A stretch of DNA of 64,000 bases, taken from contig JAWKXO010000001.1 in NCBI GenBank assembly GCA_041396985.1, positions 372,001-436,000 of the forward strand, in the 5' to 3' direction. Within the stretch, counting starts at the first letter, position 1. Each line of letters begins with the position of its first letter. The position numbers and the translations under genes were made by a program. This document shows, piece after piece, positions 54,147 through 63,635 of the stretch. Source of the DNA: Emcibacteraceae bacterium. GTDB lineage: Bacteria > Pseudomonadota > Alphaproteobacteria > Sphingomonadales > Emcibacteraceae. Under the pieces are notes generated by a model, which saw only the letters and a program-made list of their open reading frames with translations, was not told the origin of the DNA and did not search any database.

Positions 54147-54179
54147 GGGTTTTCTTGAAAAACCGACAAAAAATTACAC

Positions 54180-54914
54180 CTAATCACCTTTAATCCCTTT
54201 ATGGAGCCCGCCATAATCCAGCTCGCCATACCCGGCGCGCGGATCAATTGAAGGAATACCGCCCACCCATTTTGGCTCAACCGTAATTATTTTACGTTGT
54301 CTGGCCTGAGCCATCGCCTCATCAACTGAAGTTGCCTGTCCCAGAAGTTTTAAATTCATCAAAGTGGGAAACATAATTTCATTTCTGAATTGGTCAATAA
54401 ATTCAATTGGTTGAACCCATTTTGCTTCAGTAATCTCCTTAAAATCGGGAATTACCTGCTGATCTTGAGGCGCTTTGGCCAGATAAAACCGTGTATCAAA
54501 TCGTTTCGAATATTGTCTTGGTGTTACCCAGCGCGCAAAGGGAACGATATCGTCAGGGTTAAGGATTAAGTTGGCACGCTTTATAATGTCAGAAAATGCT
54601 ATTTCCCCTTGCAACAGTGCATCTCGATAATTGCCAGCTTCACCGCCACTCCCTATTATCAAACCTGATTCTTCAAATACTTCCCGAAAGGCTGTATAAA
54701 TAAAATCAGAATATCCTGCCGGGTATGACGGTATATTTCTTGAAAGTTCCAAATCATCCGGATCAACCTTACCGCCCGGAAAAACATAAGCCCCACCGGC
54801 AAAATCAATATCAGGATGCCGTTTGACCATTAATACTTCCAGATCACCTGTTACATCATTATCCCGGATAACAAGAATGGATGCTGAATCAATGATGGTC
54901 GCTTCGTCATTCAT
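54180..54914 (-). CDS. NUDIX hydrolase family protein
   Basis: A 244-residue protein with a NUDIX box near residues 46-82: FPGGKVDPDDL followed, after an insertion, by YTAFREVFEESGLI. The REVFEESG core with its metal-binding glutamates is intact. The insertion between the first glycine and the REV block is longer than in the classical motif, as in NUDT19-type proteins that can act on CoA derivatives. The substrate cannot be deduced. It follows dnaE by 17 bases and is last in that operon. Confidence 0.85.
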   Translation of the reverse strand: MNDEATIIDSASILVIRDNDVTGDLEVLMVKRHPDIDFAGGAYVFPGGKVDPDDLELSRNIPSYPAGYSDFIYTAFREVFEESGLIIGSGGEAGNYRDALLQGEIAFSDIIKRANLILNPDDIVPFARWVTPRQYSKRFDTRFYLAKAPQDQQVIPDFKEITEAKWVQPIEFIDQFRNEIMFPTLMNLKLLGQATSVDEAMAQARQRKIITVEPKWVGGIPSIDPRAGYGELDYGGLHKGIKGD

Positions 54915-54931
54915 ATAAATTTCTTTGGCGG

Positions 54932-57900
54932 TTAAATTTCTCTGGCATCAATAACACCTTTAAGGGATGCTACGGCATTCCTGATTGCCGGTGAAATTTT
55001 GTAACGGTCTTTAAGCTCAACATCCACATCACAATCCGGAAAGTCATCATGCTTGATATTCATGCGGAACGTAACCCGTCCTCGACCATTTTTACTATTG
55101 TTCAGGATTTCTTTAATGGCTTCCAGATTGCTCGCGTCTTTCAGGTAAATATCAAGTCCCGTCCCTGTTCGCATTGCTACACTGTCAATGGTTTCAAGGC
55201 CCTGTGCTGTAATCCTTAAGGCACCATCATCGCTATGCTTCACTTCCGCACTGATAATAACCGAATTACCATTATCAAGAAAATCATCCACCGCATCCAG
55301 TAGCTCAGAAAAAAGGGTGACTTCAAATCCGCCGGATGGGTCAGATAAACTCAGGAAGGCATATGGCTTGCCGCTCTTTGATTTCATGCGTCTGATGCCC
55401 TGGATAGTCCCGGCAAGTTTAATAAACCCGCCCTTTCCTATGGCCCTTTCTGCAATTTCCGTACTCGGAACCACTTTCTGACGGGCAAGGACACTGGTAT
55501 AAGCATTAAGCGGGTGAGCGGACAGATAAAAGCCTACAGCTTCCTGCTCACATTTCAGTCTTTCAATGAGGTCCCAGTCATTCACATCCGCCAGTATAAC
55601 CGACTGTACTTCAACCTGATCCCCAAACAGACTGACCTGATTAGAGTTTCGTTCCTGGGTGGCGAGGCTCATCTGACGCAGGATCATTTCAACGCCACTA
55701 TAAAGCTGGGCACGGTTGGGGTTAAGACTGTCAAAAGCCCCTGCTTTTATAAGGTTTTCAAGGGCTCTCTTGTTTATCTGCCTTGTATCAACCCGGTTGC
55801 AGAAATCAGAAATATCCTTAAAGGGCCCGTTCTTATCGCGCTCAGCAATCAGGCTTTCCATGGCAGCCACACCAACATTTTTAAGCCCGGCGAGACCATA
55901 TCTTACCCCTCTGAGCTTTCCGTCACTCATGGCGCCGCCAATATTCTGCTCGTCTTTCTCCCCTTCAATTACTTCAGCGGAAAATTCCACTCTGGATTTG
56001 TTAATGTCCGGCGGCAGCACGGGAATATTAAGGTTCCCCAACTCCTGTTTGAAAATATGAAGCTTATCGGTATTGGTCAGATCAAGCGTCATGATCGCCG
56101 CCATGAACTCAACTGTGTAATTAGCCTTTAAATAAGCGGTGTGATAGGAAACCAGCGCATAGGCAGCCGCATGGCTCTTGTTAAAACCATAACCGGCAAA
56201 TTTCGCCACCTGATCAAAAATTGTTGCGGCCTGTTTCGGGTCTACCCCTTTTTTATCGGCGCCTTCCTGAAAGCGCGCTCGCTGAGCATCCATTTCTGAT
56301 GCAATTTTCTTACCCATGGCCCGGCGAAGAATATCCGCATCCCCCAATGTGTAATCGGCCAGGATCTGGGCGATCTGCATCACCTGTTCCTGATAAATGA
56401 TAACACCGTAGGTTTCGGTTAGGATTTCTTCCAGTAATGGGTGAAGATAATCCGGTTCCTCATCCCCATGTTTACAGGCAATATAGCGGGGGATATTATC
56501 CATTGGCCCGGGCCGGTAAAGGGCAACCACCGCAATAATATCTTCAAACATATCAGGTTTTAGATTGATCAACACACTCTGCATTCCTGAACTTTCAAGC
56601 TGGAATATACCCGTGGTCTTGCCGCTGCACATAAGCTCATATGACGGTTTATCATCAAGCGGGACATTTTCCAGATCGACTTCGATATTTCTAGCCGCGA
56701 TAAATTCCTGAGCTTTTTTAAGCACGGTCAGTGTTTTAAGGCCAAGAAAGTCGAACTTCACCAAGCCGGCCTGCTCGACATATTTCATATTAAACTGGGT
56801 TACCGGCATATCGGAACGTGGATCGCGATAAAGGGGAACCAGCTGGTCAAGTGGCCGGTCTCCAATCACAACTCCCGCGGCATGGGTTGAAGCATGCCTG
56901 AATAACCCTTCAAGCTGGAGTGCGATATCAATCAGGTGCGAGGTATTGGGATCACTACTGATTTCCTCACGCAGCTTTTTCTCACTTTCAATCGCTTCTG
57001 ATAGTGTTATCGGATTAGCCGGATTGCTGGGAATGAGCTTTGATAGCCTGTCAACCTGCATATAAGGCATCTGTAGCACACGCCCGACATCACGCACCAC
57101 GGCGCGAGCCTGTAATTTACCAAAGGTAATGATCTGGGCGACCTGGTCATGTCCATATTTATCCTGCACATATTTAATGACACGCTCACGCTTGTCCTGG
57201 CAAAAGTCGATATCAAAGTCAGGCATGGATATACGTTCCGGGTTTAGGAACCGTTCAAACAGAAGGCCAAATTTTAGTGGATCCAAATCAGTGATCTTAA
57301 GTGCCCAGGCGACAACAGACCCAGCGCCGGACCCCCGCCCCGGCCCGACCGGAATGCCGTGATCCTTTGACCATTGAATAAAATCGGCAACGATAAGAAA
57401 ATAACCAGGAAAACCCATTTTGTTGATAATATCAAGCTCATAATCCAGACGATCATAATATGGTTTCCCAAGCTCCTGATCATTTTCACCAGCAAACACA
57501 TGTTGACTAAGCCGTTCATCAAGCCCTTCTTTCGCCATGAGTTTCAGGCTCTCAGCTTCATCCATCGTTTCATCAATGGTGAATTTCGGCAAAATAGGAT
57601 CAATTGTCGGCACTTTAAAGGCACATCTTTGGGCAATGACAATAGTATTGTCAATTGCTTCCGGAATGTCCTTAAAAAGCTCAATCATTTCGGCTGATGA
57701 TTTGAAATAATTTTCAGGCGACTCTTTACGCCGATCAGTCTGATCAACATAATTGCCACCGGCAATACAAAGCAGTGCATCATGGGCCTGATACATTTTC
57801 CGTGTCGGGAAAAAGACCTGATTGGTTGCCACCAAAGGAATGTCATATTTATAGGCGAGCTCTATAAAAGTCTCCTCAAGATCATTTTCGATTTTATGTC

Positions 57901-58444
57901 CATGACGGGCAATTTCCATATAAAGATGCCCTGGGAATAGTCTATTTAAATATTTGAGGCACTCTTCTGCTTTTTCGGCATCTCCATCCTGTAAATATTT
58001 CCCGATAGGACCGTTAACCCCTCCGCTGAGGCAAATAATATCTTCAGTATGACCATCAAGATCAGCAATAGAAATCTGTGGACTTTCACTTGGATCGGAG
58101 TCCAGATGGGCCTTACTGACCAGAATCATAAGATTTTCATATCCACGCTGGGTTTGCGCCAGAAGCACCAACCACCCCGGGTCAGGAACTTTCACATGTT
58201 GATTGTCTGATCTTTCGCCGTGGCGGATAGCCAGTGTCACCCCAATGATTGGCTGAATACCGCCGGCTGGCAGATTTAAAGACGCATCAAGTGCCCCAAA
58301 CATGTTATTGGTATCAGTAATCGCAACGGCAGGCATATTATTGCCAATACAATGCTTTACCAGATCCTTAATATGAACCGCACCTTCAGCCAGTGAATAT
58401 GCTGAATGAACTCTTAAGTGGATAAATGTTTTATCGCCTGGCAT
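54932..58444 (-). CDS. dnaE: DNA polymerase III alpha subunit
   Basis: A 1170-residue C-family replicative polymerase. An N-terminal PHP domain starts HLRVHSAYSLAEGAVH. The palm holds PDFDIDFCQDKRERV with the catalytic aspartates, GPGRGSGAGSVVAW lies just before it, and YGVIIYQEQVMQIAQ is in the fingers region. A helix-hairpin-helix region and an OB fold (about 990-1070) follow. It copies the chromosome. Length and order are normal. It lies after DUF1761 with 20 bases between. Confidence 0.97.
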   Translation of the reverse strand: MPGDKTFIHLRVHSAYSLAEGAVHIKDLVKHCIGNNMPAVAITDTNNMFGALDASLNLPAGGIQPIIGVTLAIRHGERSDNQHVKVPDPGWLVLLAQTQRGYENLMILVSKAHLDSDPSESPQISIADLDGHTEDIICLSGGVNGPIGKYLQDGDAEKAEECLKYLNRLFPGHLYMEIARHGHKIENDLEETFIELAYKYDIPLVATNQVFFPTRKMYQAHDALLCIAGGNYVDQTDRRKESPENYFKSSAEMIELFKDIPEAIDNTIVIAQRCAFKVPTIDPILPKFTIDETMDEAESLKLMAKEGLDERLSQHVFAGENDQELGKPYYDRLDYELDIINKMGFPGYFLIVADFIQWSKDHGIPVGPGRGSGAGSVVAWALKITDLDPLKFGLLFERFLNPERISMPDFDIDFCQDKRERVIKYVQDKYGHDQVAQIITFGKLQARAVVRDVGRVLQMPYMQVDRLSKLIPSNPANPITLSEAIESEKKLREEISSDPNTSHLIDIALQLEGLFRHASTHAAGVVIGDRPLDQLVPLYRDPRSDMPVTQFNMKYVEQAGLVKFDFLGLKTLTVLKKAQEFIAARNIEVDLENVPLDDKPSYELMCSGKTTGIFQLESSGMQSVLINLKPDMFEDIIAVVALYRPGPMDNIPRYIACKHGDEEPDYLHPLLEEILTETYGVIIYQEQVMQIAQILADYTLGDADILRRAMGKKIASEMDAQRARFQEGADKKGVDPKQAATIFDQVAKFAGYGFNKSHAAAYALVSYHTAYLKANYTVEFMAAIMTLDLTNTDKLHIFKQELGNLNIPVLPPDINKSRVEFSAEVIEGEKDEQNIGGAMSDGKLRGVRYGLAGLKNVGVAAMESLIAERDKNGPFKDISDFCNRVDTRQINKRALENLIKAGAFDSLNPNRAQLYSGVEMILRQMSLATQERNSNQVSLFGDQVEVQSVILADVNDWDLIERLKCEQEAVGFYLSAHPLNAYTSVLARQKVVPSTEIAERAIGKGGFIKLAGTIQGIRRMKSKSGKPYAFLSLSDPSGGFEVTLFSELLDAVDDFLDNGNSVIISAEVKHSDDGALRITAQGLETIDSVAMRTGTGLDIYLKDASNLEAIKEILNNSKNGRGRVTFRMNIKHDDFPDCDVDVELKDRYKISPAIRNAVASLKGVIDAREI

Positions 58445-58464
58445 TTATGCAGTTTTTCCGATCT

Positions 58465-58866
58465 TTATATCAGTTTTAATATTAAGACGACCGTAGCAAA
58501 TTCAGCAACTGATTGCGCGGCATAAATCAAAAATAATTTTAAGGACCTGTTCTCAAAAGCAAATGACAATCCCATTTGCGCCGATGAAATGCCGATAGCG
58601 ATTATGATCGCCACAGCAAGACTGGATTTCAAATCAAGCTGCAATAATGCGAGCAGAACGGCAAATGAAAATGATACCAAGAGACAAAGAGCAAACCCGA
58701 TCATCATTGCATTTCGCGGTTTTCCCATATTCTCCGGTTTAAGGGCCGTTTCCTTCAGCCAAAGCCGGCTGAACAGTAAATTTGAAAACCAGGCACCGCC
58801 TACAAGAAATTTTGCAATTGCGGCTATGATAATCGCCAAATAGTCTAGGTCACCCGGCTCAAGCAT
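58465..58866 (-). CDS. DUF1761 membrane protein
   Basis: A 133-residue protein with four predicted membrane helices (about 9-29, 51-71, 78-97 and 112-131). GGAWFSNLLFSRLWLKE in the first loop resembles the DUF1761 signature. Function is unknown. It sits between lolD and dnaE, where many alphaproteobacteria have nothing, so it may be a recent insertion into the operon. Base composition resembles its neighbours. Confidence 0.75.
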   Translation of the reverse strand: MLEPGDLDYLAIIIAAIAKFLVGGAWFSNLLFSRLWLKETALKPENMGKPRNAMMIGFALCLLVSFSFAVLLALLQLDLKSSLAVAIIIAIGISSAQMGLSFAFENRSLKLFLIYAAQSVAEFATVVLILKLI

Positions 58867-58904
58867 GCCTTCCCCTTATAATCAATGATAATCTTTTAGA
58901 TGCG

Positions 58905-59585
58905 CTAAAGAGTATCCTGAATAACGCCTTCTTTCAATATTACGATCCGGTCCATGCGTTTGGCAAGGGCATTATTATGGGTGGCGATTAAGGCGGATAC
59001 TCCCTCTTCCTTGGAAAGCTTGAGCAGAATATCCATCACATCATTCCCGGTTTTTTCGTCAAGATTACCGGTTGGCTCATCCGCCAAAATCAGTCGCGGG
59101 CGATTGGCCAGCCCCCTTGCGATCGCAACCCGCTGCTGTTCACCGCCGGAAAGTTCAGATGGCCTGTGCTCCAGCCGCTGCCCCAACCCCATTTTTTCGA
59201 GCAGTTCTATTGCACGTGTATTTGCATCCTTCTTTGACGACCCGGCAATTAGCTGCGGAATGATCACATTTTCCAGCGCTGTAAACTCAGGAAGCAGATT
59301 ATGAAACTGATAAACGAACCCTATTTCCAGACGGCGAATTTTTGTGCGCTTGATATCATTTAAATCCTTGGTCGGAATTCCCGAAATAACCACATCACCA
59401 CTATCGGCCCGCTCAAGAAGCCCCATAATATGAAGCAGGGTTGATTTACCGGCACCGGAAGCGCCGACCAGGGCCACGACTTCACCACTTGTTATGGAAA
59501 GGGAAATACCCTTCAATATTTCAAGGTGCTGGGTCCCCTGATCAAAACTTTTATAAATGTCCTTAAGTTCGATAATATTACTCAT
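58905..59585 (-). CDS. lolD: Lipoprotein-releasing ABC transporter, ATP-binding protein
   Basis: A 226-residue ABC ATPase. GASGAGKST is Walker A (about 37-45), LSGGEQQRVAIARGLA the signature, and LILADEPTGNLD Walker B. It drives extraction of lipoproteins from the inner membrane to LolA together with the permease that overlaps it by eight bases. MacB- and LolD-type ATPases are close relatives; the LolC-type partner and proS neighbourhood support LolD. Confidence 0.93.
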   Translation of the reverse strand: MSNIIELKDIYKSFDQGTQHLEILKGISLSITSGEVVALVGASGAGKSTLLHIMGLLERADSGDVVISGIPTKDLNDIKRTKIRRLEIGFVYQFHNLLPEFTALENVIIPQLIAGSSKKDANTRAIELLEKMGLGQRLEHRPSELSGGEQQRVAIARGLANRPRLILADEPTGNLDEKTGNDVMDILLKLSKEEGVSALIATHNNALAKRMDRIVILKEGVIQDTL

Positions 59586-60834
59586 ACTTAAGCGCCTTTA
59601 CCGGGTCAGTATTTGCGGCTTTAAGAGCCGGAAATATTGTTGCAAGCAGGGATAAAGTAAGTGCAACGATAGTGATGGCGATCACTTCCGTATTATCAAC
59701 TTTAGACGGTATTTCGCTTATAAATCTTGTCTCGGCATCCCAGACAGTGGCCCCGGTCATTTTTTCAATCAGGTCCGCCACCCATTGAAGATGATTGGCC
59801 AGATAAACACCCCCGACAACACCCAGAAAAGTACCAATAACCCCAATACTGGAGCCGATAATGAAAAATATCCGGGTGATGGATGAGCGGGATGCCCCCA
59901 TAGTTCGCAGGACGGCAATATCCCTGGTTTTACTTTTTACCAGCATGATCATTGTTGAGATAACATTAAAAACCGCCACCAGAATAATCAGGGACAAAAT
60001 GATAAACATGGCATTCTTTTCTATTTGCAACGCGTTAAAAAATGATCGGTTGAGCTGCTGCCAGTCAATAATACGGCCTGCCAGACCGGAATCAACGATC
60101 CTCTGAGCAAGAAGTGGGTATACATTCCCAACCATATCCGCGTGGGTCAGTGTTATTTCAAGTCCGCCTGCCTGATCCCCATACTGGAAATAGGTCTGTG
60201 CTGCTTTAAGAGGAACAAAAAAGTAGCTTGAATCATAATTAAATTCACCGACTTCAAAAATTGCGACAACGGTGAACTGCTGAATTCGCGGTACGGTTCC
60301 AAACGCTGTAATTCGCCCCCTTGGCGACATCAGTGTTACATCGCTTCCGATTTGAAGGCTGTATTTTTCAGCGAGCCTTTTGCCAATAACAATATCATTT
60401 TCACCCTCGCCAAAATGATCAAGGCTGCCTTCGACTATATTTGATGCGACCAGATCTTTTGATTTCAGATCTTCAGGCTTAACACCGCGGACAAGGGCAA
60501 ATGTGCCATTTTCCCCCATCATTGCCAATGCCTGCCCTTCAATAATCGGTCGGACTTTCACCACATCTTTTACCGTGCTTAAATCAGAGGCAGCCTGATC
60601 ATAATTTTCCATTTTCCCGCCAAACGGCTGATAAAGAACATGACCGTTAAAACCGATAACTTTATTTAGGAGTTCTTCACGAAAGCCGCCCATCACCGAC
60701 ATGGTGACAACCAAAGCCCCTACCCCAAGGAAAATTCCAAAAAGTGAAAATAAAGCAATTACAGTGACAAAGCCGTCATGACCCTTAATGCTTAAATATT
60801 TGAGCGCGACTTTCCACTCGTAACTTCTGAACAT
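59578..60834 (-). CDS. lolC: Lipoprotein-releasing system permease (LolC/LolE family)
   Basis: A 418-residue permease with one N-terminal span (about 22-48), a large periplasmic domain (about 50-270), and three C-terminal spans. FGIFLGVGALVVTMSVMGGF and RTMGASRSSITRIFF are family blocks. Only one such gene is present, so it probably forms a homodimer with LolD, unlike the LolC/LolE pair of E. coli. It overlaps lolD and follows proS by three bases. Confidence 0.92.
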   Translation of the reverse strand: MFRSYEWKVALKYLSIKGHDGFVTVIALFSLFGIFLGVGALVVTMSVMGGFREELLNKVIGFNGHVLYQPFGGKMENYDQAASDLSTVKDVVKVRPIIEGQALAMMGENGTFALVRGVKPEDLKSKDLVASNIVEGSLDHFGEGENDIVIGKRLAEKYSLQIGSDVTLMSPRGRITAFGTVPRIQQFTVVAIFEVGEFNYDSSYFFVPLKAAQTYFQYGDQAGGLEITLTHADMVGNVYPLLAQRIVDSGLAGRIIDWQQLNRSFFNALQIEKNAMFIILSLIILVAVFNVISTMIMLVKSKTRDIAVLRTMGASRSSITRIFFIIGSSIGVIGTFLGVVGGVYLANHLQWVADLIEKMTGATVWDAETRFISEIPSKVDNTEVIAITIVALTLSLLATIFPALKAANTDPVKALKYE

Positions 60835-60837
60835 ATA

Positions 60838-62139
60838 TTATCCTAATTTATTGAGCAGTTCATCAAGGCCAAGTTCTATCCGTTCATCAGTACGACGGTT
60901 TTTAAGCTCATAAACACCTTTTTCAAGACCTTTAGGCCCCACAACCACCTGCCACGGCAGGCCAATAAGATCCATATCCGCAAACTTGGCACCTGGTCCC
61001 GCATCACGGTCATCATATAACACTTCGATGCCACGGTCCTGCATCTTTTGGTAAAGATCATCACAGGCAGCAGTACAAGCTTCATCTTTAGCGCGTAAAT
61101 TAATGATCCCGACTTTAAAGGGGGCAACCGCTTCCGGCCAGATAATCCCTTTATCATCATGATTGGCTTCAATCAGTGCACCGACCAGTCGCGATACGCC
61201 AATGCCGTATGACCCCATTTCAACAACCACTTCCCTGCCGTCAGGGCCAGCCACTTTCGCGCCCATAGGTTCGGAATATTTTTTACCGAAATAGAAAATA
61301 TGCCCGACTTCAATCCCCTTGGCTGTTCTTAAGTTTTCAGCCGGTACCGGGCAATTTTCCGGATCATGCTTTTCCTCTTCCATTGCATAATAGCTTTGCA
61401 GTTTGCTTACCGTCTCACTTTCGATATCGCCGGTCAGGGAGGCCAGTTCAAAACTTTCAATACCCTTATCATAATAAAGCGTACTTTCACCGGTTTCGGC
61501 AAGGATCTGAAATTCATGGCTTAGGTCACCCCCGATAGCCCCTGCATCGGCCCGCACTGGAATAGCCACCAGGCCTAGCCGCGCAAATGTTCGAAGATAT
61601 GCCACATACATTTTATTATAGGAGTCTTTCGCTCCTTCAAAATCCAAATCAAAGGAATAGGCATCTTTCATCAGAAATTCACGGCCACGCATAATACCAA
61701 AGCGTGGGCGCACCTCATCCCGGAATTTCCATTGAATATGATAAAGATTAAGTGGCAGGTCTTTGTAGGTTTTCACATTATTCTTGAAAAGATCGGTGAT
61801 CATTTCCTCATTGGTTGGCCCATAAAGCATTTCCCGCTCACTACGGTCCGTGATCCGGAGCATTTCCTTACCATAGGCATCATAACGGCCACTTTGTTGC
61901 CATAGCTCCGCAGGCTGAATTGTTGGCATCAATAATTCAATGGCCCCAGCCCGGCCCTGTTCTTCACGGACTATATCGGCAATTTTATTCATCACCCGCA
62001 GTCCGGTCGGCAGCCAGATATAAATCCCGGCACTTGATTGACGGATCATTCCGGAACGAAGCATCAAACGGTGGGAGACGATCTGTGCCTCTGCCGGATT
62101 TTCCTTGATGGTCGGGATAAAATAATTTGAAAGACGCAT
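60838..62139 (-). CDS. proS: Prolyl-tRNA synthetase, short form
   Basis: A 433-residue class II synthetase. RSGMIRQSSAGIYIWLPTGLRVM (quoted in part: motif 1 region), KFRDEVRPRFGIMRGREF (motif 2) and GSYGIGVSRLVGA (motif 3) are clear. It lacks the roughly 180-residue editing insertion found in E. coli ProRS, which is usual for alphaproteobacteria. Without that domain, clearing of Ala-tRNA-Pro must rely on a separate deacylase, not seen here. It is the first gene of the proS-lolC-lolD run. Confidence 0.96.
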   Translation of the reverse strand: MRLSNYFIPTIKENPAEAQIVSHRLMLRSGMIRQSSAGIYIWLPTGLRVMNKIADIVREEQGRAGAIELLMPTIQPAELWQQSGRYDAYGKEMLRITDRSEREMLYGPTNEEMITDLFKNNVKTYKDLPLNLYHIQWKFRDEVRPRFGIMRGREFLMKDAYSFDLDFEGAKDSYNKMYVAYLRTFARLGLVAIPVRADAGAIGGDLSHEFQILAETGESTLYYDKGIESFELASLTGDIESETVSKLQSYYAMEEEKHDPENCPVPAENLRTAKGIEVGHIFYFGKKYSEPMGAKVAGPDGREVVVEMGSYGIGVSRLVGALIEANHDDKGIIWPEAVAPFKVGIINLRAKDEACTAACDDLYQKMQDRGIEVLYDDRDAGPGAKFADMDLIGLPWQVVVGPKGLEKGVYELKNRRTDERIELGLDELLNKLG

Positions 62140-62210
62140 TTTAGACCTTGAAAAAATTATAATTTAAAAAATGATATACTGCTTTATAGCAAAGGTGGCG
62201 GTTTCTTCAA

Positions 62211-62702
62211 TTACCTTTTGATAATCGGTCGTCTTTTTCTTTGCTGATCGCAAAGTATATAAATGCGGCTTTTGTCACTTTCCTTAAGCGACTGACCATT
62301 CCAAAGCACATCTCCATTTTTAACCGTAATCTGGCCCAGAATGATTTTCCCTTCTTCACTTCCTGTAAGACCCGAACTTTTATTGTCGTTCATTACTTTT
62401 AAGGCATCATGGGTTAAATAAAATGAGTATCCGTTACTTCCGATCATCAGATCATTTTCATTTTTAATTTCAGCTGGTACCAACGCATTTCCACGCACAT
62501 CCAGATCGGGTTTATAGGTGACATCTTCACCCGGAATATAAGGTCTTAACAATTGGCAATCTTCATAGGTGACTAGGAGGATTTGGTCTGGCGTTTTTGT
62601 CTCTTCAGCTTTTTTATTATCAGAGCTTTCCTGCGCAGATAAACCTGATGACAAAGCTGAAAAAGCAAGCATTATCAGAATAGTTACCTTTAGTCGCATC
62701 AT
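62211..62702 (-). CDS. Secreted protein of unknown function
   Basis: A 163-residue protein with a clear signal peptide (about 1-23, ending LSAQE; a second ATG lies at 62699). The mature part has a polar linker, then a compact segment with two cysteines (EDCQLL and ILCDQQ) that could form a disulfide. NGYSFYLTHDALKVMND and the central GNALVPAEIKNENDL do not match a family I recognise. The charged end is RKRRPIIKR. It has GGAGAGA before the ATG and its own upstream gap, so it is likely expressed. Function unknown. Confidence 0.75.
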   Translation of the reverse strand: MMRLKVTILIMLAFSALSSGLSAQESSDNKKAEETKTPDQILLVTYEDCQLLRPYIPGEDVTYKPDLDVRGNALVPAEIKNENDLMIGSNGYSFYLTHDALKVMNDNKSSGLTGSEEGKIILGQITVKNGDVLWNGQSLKESDKSRIYILCDQQRKRRPIIKR

Positions 62703-62921
62703 AATCTCTCCTGCTTCACATCATAGATGAATTTTCTTAGTAAGATCAATATGTGGCAGAAATACAACAAGTTACAAAAATATTACAATTTTACTCATTT
62801 TTAGGGTGACAGAGCAGCATGCCAAAGGTAACTTAACCCCATTAGTGAAGCCCAAGTTTGGGAGCGAGGAAACTCTTAAAGTAAAAAAATAAAAATTTGG
62901 ACAAAAATCACTACACCAAAT
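62703..62921. other. Intergenic region upstream of the secreted unknown protein
   Basis: No gene is seen in these 219 bases. The minus strand should hold the promoter of the 62702 gene. A GC-richer patch at about 62806-62875 contains short stems such as CCCAA/TTGGG (62850 region), in contrast with very AT-rich flanks, so an RNA cannot be excluded. Confidence 0.4.
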
Positions 62922-62953
62922 AAAAAAAGCAAGGTTTAATCCTTGCTTTTTTT
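62922..62953. terminator. Bidirectional terminator after the DUF1467 gene
   Basis: AAAAAAAGCAAGG (62922-62934) pairs perfectly with CCTTGCTTTTTTT (62941-62953) around TTTAAT. It mainly closes the minus-strand rnj-mce-DUF1467 transcript, and could also end a plus-strand RNA from the 62703-62921 gap. Confidence 0.9.
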
Positions 62954-62977
62954 ATGTCTGAAATTTGTAAAATCCAA

Positions 62978-63220
62978 TTATTTAATTGAAATCAGATCAA
63001 AATAATCAATTATTGCCACCAGTATCATAAAACATACAGTAAGACCGCTCGCCATCAGCATTTTTTTCTTAATATTGGCATCTACGGGTGAGCCGACCTC
63101 AATGCCGTCCTCAACGTCTTCATCGAGTTCACTATGGGTGGTCACTCCAATCGGCAGAACAATGAAGAGGAAAAACCACCAGGAAATGAAAAAAGTGATG
63201 CTATATCCGATATAATTCAT
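62978..63220 (-). CDS. DUF1467 small membrane protein
   Basis: An 80-residue protein; I use the ATG at 63220, seven bases after GAGGT. Two membrane helices lie at about 4-26 and 57-77, with a short acidic loop containing DEDVEDGIEVGSPVDA between them. This matches DUF1467, which in alphaproteobacteria sits next to mce and proS. Function unknown. It lies 10 bases after the mce stop. Confidence 0.85.
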   Translation of the reverse strand: MNYIGYSITFFISWWFFLFIVLPIGVTTHSELDEDVEDGIEVGSPVDANIKKKMLMASGLTVCFMILVAIIDYFDLISIK

Positions 63221-63230
63221 GACGAAACCT

Positions 63231-63635
63231 CTAAATCTGCTCAAGCTCAATAAGTGTGCCGCAAAAATCCTTTGGATGAAGAAAGAGCACCGGCTTGCCG
63301 TGGGCACCCAGCGCCGGTTCTGATTTTCCGATTATTCTCATACCTTTTTCGAGCAATCGGTCGCGTGCATCTTTTATATCTTCTACTTCAAAACAAATGT
63401 GATGAATACCCCCTGACGAATTTTTATTTAAATAAGACAGAATTGGTGAATGATCCCCAAGCGGATAAAGCAGTTCAATTTTCGTATTCCCCAAGTCAAC
63501 AAATGCGACCGTAACACCATGTGCCGGAAGATCAACAACACCCGCGACATCCGCCCCCAACACGTCTTTATAAAGCTTAATAGCTGCTTCCAGATCCGGT
63601 ACGGCTATTGCCACATGGTTTAATTTTTTAATCAT
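63231..63635 (-). CDS. mce: Methylmalonyl-CoA epimerase
   Basis: A 134-residue VOC-fold enzyme. KLNHVAIAVPDLEAA has the first metal histidine, IELLYPLG a glutamate, GIHHICFEVEDI the second histidine and GTLIELEQ the last glutamate. It interconverts the (R) and (S) forms of methylmalonyl-CoA in propionate use. It overlaps rnj by ATGA, which is usual in alphaproteobacteria though the two functions are unrelated. Confidence 0.93.
   Translation of the reverse strand: MIKKLNHVAIAVPDLEAAIKLYKDVLGADVAGVVDLPAHGVTVAFVDLGNTKIELLYPLGDHSPILSYLNKNSSGGIHHICFEVEDIKDARDRLLEKGMRIIGKSEPALGAHGKPVLFLHPKDFCGTLIELEQI

Noticed and set aside
55514..56131. A 205-codon open frame on the plus strand inside dnaE
   Set aside because: It is antisense to a clear and continuous dnaE, with no ribosome site or domain features.
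62806..62953. A plus-strand small RNA ending at the 62922-62953 terminator
   Set aside because: The terminator is fully explained as the end of the minus-strand DUF1467 operon, no convincing promoter was found, and the stems in the gap are short.
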